DNA of 64,000 nucleotides, taken from contig NC_080559.1 of NCBI RefSeq assembly GCF_030253575.1, positions 26,066,501 through 26,130,500 of the forward strand, written 5' to 3'. Below, in pieces: positions 58,617 to 64,000 of this stretch. The DNA comes from Rhododendron vialii (lineage: Eukaryota; Streptophyta; Magnoliopsida; Ericales; Ericaceae). The notes below the pieces were generated by a model, which saw only the letters and a program-made list of their open reading frames with translations, did not search any database and had not been told where the DNA came from. The position numbers and the translations under genes are program-made. Positions within the stretch are counted from its first letter, which is position 1. Each line of letters starts with the position of its first letter.

Positions 58617-61600
58617 TCATGCTCCTGTCTCCCTCAAAACATTCTCTTGCCCCACAATTCTCTTCCAAAACCAGTGCTCCCTCCATACTATATCCACCTG
58701 TTCAATCGGCACGTTTTTAGTCTCCGGCAAAAACAAGTAAACGAACACGGTCATGAACACGACCCATCCCCCGAAAAAGAAGAAGATCCCAGACTTCATA
58801 TGGCAAAGCATGGCCAGAAAAGTCTGAGCAATAATGATAGTACAGAGAAAGTTGACTGCCACCCGAATAGTCTGACCAGCGGATCGTATCTCCAGCGGAA
58901 AAATCTCGCTCGGAACTAGCCAACCCAAGGGACCCCACGACCACCCGTACCCAGAAACATACACACAGATCAAAAGCAACAGAGGCAAACCATACCCTTT
59001 GCTCACCCCGCCGTGATCCCCTAGCTGAGTCGCCAATATGCTTCCAACAGCTATATGTGAAACCACCATTTGAATCCCCCCAACTGTGAACAGAACTCTT
59101 CGCCCAAATTTATCCACTATCAACATCGAGATGAAGGTGCATGTCATATTTACAGCTCGTACCACAACGGCAGACAAGAGCGAAGCACTTTCGCCTAGAC
59201 CCGTTGTTCTGAAAATTATAGGAGCGTAGAAGGCAATGGCGTTGATTCCGGTCACCTGTTGGAAAAACGGAATGGCTATTGCCATGACAAGTTGAGGCCT
59301 GTATTTTCTTTTGGTTATTTGGAGGAATGGGTGTGCGACAGTTTTTGATATGGTGCTTGCGTTTATGAGGTCGTCGAGTTCGGCTTGGACGTCTTTTGTG
59401 CCTCTGATTTTTTCCAAGATTGATCTGGCCTTCTGGTGGTTGTCAGTTCGCTGCATTATGCTGTTGGGTGTTTCTTCAAGGAAGAGTGCTCCTAGAGTTA
59501 GAATTGCAGCCGGCACCGCCGCTGAGGCCAGGCAGATTCGCCATCCCCAATCACTTTCCATCTTTTCGGTGCCGTAGGTGATAAGGTTTGCTGATAGAGC
59601 CCCTATGTTGACACAGAACTGGAAGCCATTGCTGAATGCTCCTCTGTATCTGGTTGGGGCCATTTCTGAGAGATATAGTGGGACTGCCTGATGAACAACA
59701 GGAGTACAATTACATGTTAATCAGATACAGATGATGCAAAAAATGCCGTTTTCTTCCTTCGGCCTACTTGTGATCAGGTGGGGTGAGACTGCTTACATCG
59801 TCTATGCGGCGCGAGTCTGGTGCAATGTGCTACAGATCAAAACTAAATGAATCCTGGCCATTTTTATTTTTGAATTCGATATAGTTTCTTGATCCTAATT
59901 CTGAGACCGTAGCACAGCTTTTCAGAAAACTACTATTTTCTAGGAATTCAACTGCTTGGAAACTCCTCCAAAATATCTTTTTTTAGGTAAGTAACTCCTC
60001 CTCTAAAATATTGTCCTAGCATATTGTACCTGAAACATACCTCGTTCCAGTGCAAGGAATAAGAAGGGAGGTGTGGTACGTCACATGTCTCATATCACAG
60101 TTTCATATAACGGTCTAATATAGATAGACGTCTGTGAATAATGATATTAGCGATTTAGGATACACTTATTTGTATACGTAAATATACAATAAGAGTGTTC
60201 ACCACAACAACAAAAATAAAAATAAAAAAACACAATAGGAGTATCATGACCAAAACTCGAGTAAAACGCGTTTTTGATTGCGAAATTCACCTTTTTAGAG
60301 TCAAAGGTAACATGCTAGCGTGTGCTTCAAAACGTAATCCTAAGGTCTTAAAGTTTTTTGAACGCACCCAATGGGCGATAAGGGATGGTCTTGACAAGTT
60401 CATGTTTAGCATGAAAGTCAGAAGCTCATCTGCGTACCTGATTTGAAAACCCAAGGCCAACTCCAAGCAAGATGCGGCCTACCATTAGCACGTATATATT
60501 AGAAGCTGCACCAGCGACGAGGGCACCCACAAGATGTGTGGCTCCTCCGACAAGGATTGATGGCCGGCGCCCAAAGGTTCCGGTAAGTGACGAGGCAGCG
60601 AAGGAGGCAAAGAGGCCAGATATGTAGAGGGAGGATGTGAACAAGGTCAATAATTGGCTGTCAAATTTGCAGTAGTTGCTCACTGTGGTGTCTTCTTCCA
60701 TCTTCATGTACACGTCCAGGTAGAATTTCTTCAGAAATGTATCCATGGACGACACTCCACCTTTCTATTCACATGCATATGTCAATAAAACTGCTAGAAA
60801 AGCCTGTAAGTATGGACTCTAATGTTTGTTGTTATTTGTTCAGTTTTATCCTCAATAAGCTCAGGAAAAAGAAGTATTACTGTATTAGTAATGTCACAAT
60901 ACAGTTTGAAGAAAGTTTCTTCTTTCTATGACCTGATGAAAGAAATGATGTAACATTCTTCCCTCCAAGCCAATGTTACACGGAACCTTCTCGATGACTA
61001 AAACACCTGTGTGTCAGATACTCGATAGGGCTCTGACACTTAGACACCTACCCACACCCGACACTTGAACCCGAGCCCATGTAACATAGCTCCAAACCTG
61101 CCCAAGAAGTATAGGTTAGACATGTTGGGTCGAGACCCGACCCCGATTCACACCTCCAAGCACAAGCACGAAAATAAACCAAGCACAAAACAAGAGATAT
61201 CCGAGGAAAAACTCCACTATGTATAAGTCACATATACAAGTATGAAAAAACCTCTGCTGGATAGCCACAAACCGGCTTCCCCACTCCTCTCTCTCTCTCC
61301 CTCACTCCGGTGGCTCTCCGACGGAGTATCCGAGCATCTTCGAGGAGCACCGCTCCCCCGGACGGGGGAGCCTCACGGCTCACACTCTCTCTGCTCTCTC
61401 TCACGTCTCTTGCACACGCACACACAGTGCACACCTGCACTTTTACACAAAGGGGAGTGATCCCCTGTGGTCACACCCACCCACTAAGGGTGTACCCCAA
61501 CAAGACATAGCTCCAAACCTGCCCAAGAAGTTTAGGTATAATGTTATACAACAGAAATTGAGCTTCCCTGTCATGATTTTCAGAAACCAAACACATACAA

Positions 61601-63048
61601 GTCTAGCACCTAAACTCGAAAAATCCCAGGTCTAGACCAAACAGTAACTACAATAAACTACATTTGGAAAACACTTTAGGGTCCCAGCTAATTGGTGCCT
61701 ACTACTGCGAAGGAATCAAGCAAAATGATGGGTCAGGGGTAGATGTTGTGACTTGGGTAAGTGTGGGCTCCACCCAGGTGCTGCGGTTTGCTCGCAGCTG
61801 ACAAATTTGTGCTAGTCATTCACGTAAAAATTCGGCCCGATTAGACACAGGTAGCCACACAACCGGATCATGTTTTTCTTACATAGAAGACTAGTTCAAG
61901 TTTGATAAAGCTTGATAGAAAGGTGGAAGTCAAATGTGCTTCAATCAAGTGGCCACCGATGACCAATCAGCTTAAATCTCTACATGGATCTCCCACACCA
62001 TGAGTCCTACCTATAACCGGTTCCAATCAAACCACCGAACCATGAGTCCTACCAATAACCGGTTCAAATCAAACCACCGAACTGTTCGTGGGCCGTGGAG
62101 CCCACACTAACCCACATCAACCTATTCCTAACCCAACAAATGATAACCCTTGGTTGGATTCTCCTTCTCTATCTTGAAGTACCATTTGTCAAGATTTTTG
62201 AATAAATTTTGTTTTTGCCTATCAAAAAAAAAACACACAAATGATAACCCATCATAACTTTATCTGCAAACAATACCGTTAATGCAAAGGGTACTGACCA
62301 AAAAAGTTTATGCTCAATCCGATAAATAAAACTGTTTCATCCAATCGTCCAGTGTTTCCTTCAGAATCCAAGATCCTTAATTTTGAAAGAAAAATTGAAC
62401 GATTGGATCAAACACTTACATTTATCAGATTGAACTTAAATTTTACTAGCAACCTCAAAAAATTATAAACAATTAATCAAAGGTTTTGATCATTTGGGCA
62501 AGACCCAAAAGTAGGCCCCACATATATGGTCGGTACCCCATCCGTACGTAGTCTCTCTAAAAAACAATAATTATATAACCACAGACAAATGACAATTACA
62601 CAAACACTTACACACACTCGCACTCACGAATGGGGTGAGGCCCACACACTCACAAATAGAGTGGGCCCCCATCCCATTTGTGAGTATGTGTAAGTATTTG
62701 TATGATTACAGCATCATTGCAAAAAAAATCCTACAGTATACTAGTTATATGTCACTGCCACATGGTGGTGTGATGGGTCATTGGCCATACAGAGGAGTAT
62801 AATAAATTAATAATAAATAAACAAAACGCAGAGCGGTGGTAAGAATGACCTGAAACTCCGATGTCGTAGCCGAAGAGAGCTCCACCCACGGCAGCCACCA
62901 TACAAGACACCACCACAAACGACGTCATTCTTCGGTGATATTTCCCGCTTCTGCTCCCTGCATCTTTTTTCTCAGCCATGGCCTTTTCTTCAACCAAGCT
63001 CTCGCACAAAGGAGAATCCCAGTCGAAATGTTCCTTCGTATTGTTCAT
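58617..63048 (-). CDS. Monosaccharide/H+ symporter, STP family (MFS)
   Basis: Three exons: 63048-62850, 60760-60438, 59687-58617. Protein 530 aa, normal for the family. First membrane span ends GYDIGVSGG, with the Asp used for proton coupling in STPs. Other family motifs: GRRPSILVGG, VGLGFSNQAVPLYLSEMAP, FFQQVTGINAIAFYAP, VDKFGRR, SWGPLGWLVPSEIFPLEIRS, and LPETKNVPIE near the end (commonly PETKG). Cys in YCKF and LCHM match the pair forming the STP lid disulfide. Role: uptake of hexoses from the apoplast across the plasma membrane. The closest Arabidopsis relative by gene order would be STP3. Intron 1 (2.1 kb) contains a solo LTR, a LINE stub and small tandem repeats. A downstream Met (AMAEKKDAG) is an alternative start, but STPs usually begin further upstream as chosen. 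Confidence 0.95.
61123..61502. mobile_element. Solo LTR in sugar-transporter intron 1
   Basis: Begins TGTTGGGTCGAG and ends GTACCCCAACA, the usual TG..CA with short inverted tips. AGACA lies on both sides (61118-61122, 61503-61507), a perfect 5-bp duplication. Contains GAGATATCCGAGGAAAAAC and a CT-rich stretch. It sits between two near-identical 33-bp copies (61084-61116, 61505-61537). Confidence 0.88.
61997..62080. repeat. Two-copy 42-bp tandem repeat
   Basis: 61997-62038 and 62039-62080 differ at two positions; unit starts ACCATGAGTCCTACC and ends AACCACCGA. Confidence 0.95.
62150..62236 (+). mobile_element. 5'-truncated LINE insertion with poly(A) and 14-bp duplication
   Basis: ACAAATGATAACCC at 62136-62149 is repeated exactly at 62237-62250. 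The 87-bp insert ends TTTTTGCCTATC followed by an A-run and ACAC, as at the 3' end of plant L1-type LINEs. Located in intron 1 of the transporter, on the strand opposite to the gene. Confidence 0.85.
62560..62720. repeat. Imperfect inverted repeat in transporter intron 1
   Basis: CAAACACTTACACACACTC at left and GTGAGTATGTGTAAGTATTTG at right pair around CCACACACTC/GAGTGGGCC. Possibly a decayed MITE. Confidence 0.45.
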
Positions 63049-63184
63049 GTACCAGAGAAAAGCGATAATTTCGGGATAAAGTTTATTTTCACTTTACAAC
63101 CGTTCTGATAGATACGCTCATAAATTTCCGGGCTTACCAGTTTATCTCGAACTTGGACGTAATACTGGGAAAGGGACTCCGGGT

Positions 63185-63372
63185 TGGTGCTAGGTTGGTC
63201 CTGTGCATTGAGGTGCACAGCACCTATGAGCCGTTGGATCGTGTATCCGACTGCTTGGATTTTATCTCGACAACCAACGATCGAAAACTATTCATTGTCG
63301 AGATGAGATCCGAGTAGTCGGATGCACGATCTGACGGCTCAGAGGCAGCACAGCGTCATGCCCAGCATCATC
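63185..63372. mobile_element. Palindromic MITE upstream of the sugar transporter
   Basis: Arms TGAGCCGTTGGATCGTG..CCGACT..TTATCTCGACAA and TTGTCGAGATGAGATCCGAG..CGGATGCACGATC..GGCTCA pair over about 80 bp. Lies ~140 bp upstream of the start codon, so in the promoter/5' UTR region. Confidence 0.65.
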
Positions 63373-63410
63373 CCCCATTCGCTGGGAAAGGGTGTTCTCA
63401 CTTCTCACAT

Positions 63411-63600
63411 TTCAATGCCCCAGGTGGCCCAGACCTCTCTCCAACCCAAACGTCTCTTCAATCACACATTTTTATGAGGCCTGAGACTAAATATGAGAAC
63501 GCATGAGGCCCGAGACTAAATATGAGAACTCCACAACAATGTGTGATAGAAAAATGTTTAGGGCACCATCACGTGGTGCCCCAAGAGCACTGAATAATCT
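63411..63600. mobile_element. Short palindromic MITE, ATTATTCCATGCCCC family
   Basis: Left TTTCAATGCCCCAGG and right GGTGCCCCAAGAGCACTGAATAATC correspond to the ends of the copies at 6388 and 30296. It contains a duplicated GAGGCCTGAGACTAAATATGAGAAC-like segment. Confidence 0.6.
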
Positions 63601-63667
63601 CCTCCATGTTAATGAGAATTTAAAGCACTTGTGAAAATAGAGTGCTGCTAATGGTATTGACGAGATT

Positions 63668-64000
63668 TCCACCGAAATCGTATCGACGGCCGCGCCGGGC
63701 CGTCTCCGGCTACCGGACGACCGATCTGAGCCATCAAAAATTCTAAAAAAAAAAACCGAGGGATACATATATACACGAAAAAAAGGGTGCTTGATCAAGC
63801 ACCCTACACACATCGGATGCCGTTGATTCCCGCGTGGGCCCCCTCGATTTTATACATATATACACGAAAAAAAGGGTGCTTGATCAAGCACCCTACACAC
63901 ATCGGATGCCGTTGATTCCCGCGAAGGCCTCCTCGGTTTTTTTTTTAGAATTTTTGGACGGCTAGGATTAGCCGTCTGGTGGCCGGAGACAGCCCGGCGC
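63668..64000. mobile_element. GC-rich foldback element running off the window end
   Basis: Left arm (ACGGCCGCGCCGGGCCGTC..AAAATTCTAAAAAA) is mirrored at 63937-64000 (TTTTTAGAATTTTTGGACGGC..GCCGGAGACAGCCCGGCGC). In between is an 89-bp tandem duplication (63763-63851, 63852-63923) carrying the hairpin GGGTGCTTGATCAAGCACCC. Related to 7889-8118. Confidence 0.7.

Overview
This is nuclear DNA from a flowering plant, probably a eudicot. All protein genes have introns with plant-type GT..AG borders (one apparent GC..AG), intergenic DNA is AT-rich and full of small transposons, and the genes match plant families best known from Arabidopsis. No bacterial, organellar or viral gene cluster is present. 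I cannot name the species.

All recognised genes lie on the minus strand. From right to left they are: a monosaccharide/H+ symporter of the STP family (58617-63048, 530 aa); a RhoGAP-like protein of the At5g61530 type (50233-54481, 378 aa); an N4-(beta-N-acetylglucosaminyl)-L-asparaginase / isoaspartyl peptidase of the At5g61540 type (45484-49006, 364 aa); a ceramide kinase of the ACD5 type (31771-40574, 606 aa); two tandem Derlin genes (23272-28373 intact, 285 aa; 16832-20391 broken by a frameshift); and a USP-domain/coiled-coil/kinase protein of the plant U-box kinase family, cut by the left window edge (1-4766). From memory, the STP3, RhoGAP, asparaginase and U-box kinase genes also sit side by side on Arabidopsis chromosome 5 (At5g61520 to At5g61550). 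The window therefore looks like an ancestral gene block with ceramide kinase and Derlin genes interposed. The genes do not form a pathway; two concern ER/secretory protein turnover or glycoprotein breakdown, one sphingolipid signalling, one sugar uptake.

The gene-poor stretches (6.3-16.6 kb, 20.4-23.2 kb, 28.4-31.7 kb, 40.6-45.4 kb, 55.4-58.6 kb) are mosaics of non-autonomous transposons. Several could be delimited exactly from terminal repeats and target-site duplications: two MULEs with 9-bp duplications, hAT MITEs with 8-bp duplications, Tourist-like MITEs with TAA duplications, two intronic TRIM retroelements, a solo LTR with a 5-bp duplication, and two LINE-type retroinsertions. The Derlin duplication provides paralogous empty sites for three of these. 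At 42.3-44.3 kb a Tourist-like MITE holds a MULE, which itself holds a hAT MITE.

I found no CRISPR array, tRNA or rRNA gene, and no clearly new biochemical system. The most notable points are the Derlin pair (one dying copy, and a duplicated FxGRSxRL C-terminal box in the intact copy), the GC donor and missing arginine finger in the RhoGAP gene, and the fully resolvable nested transposon insertions.
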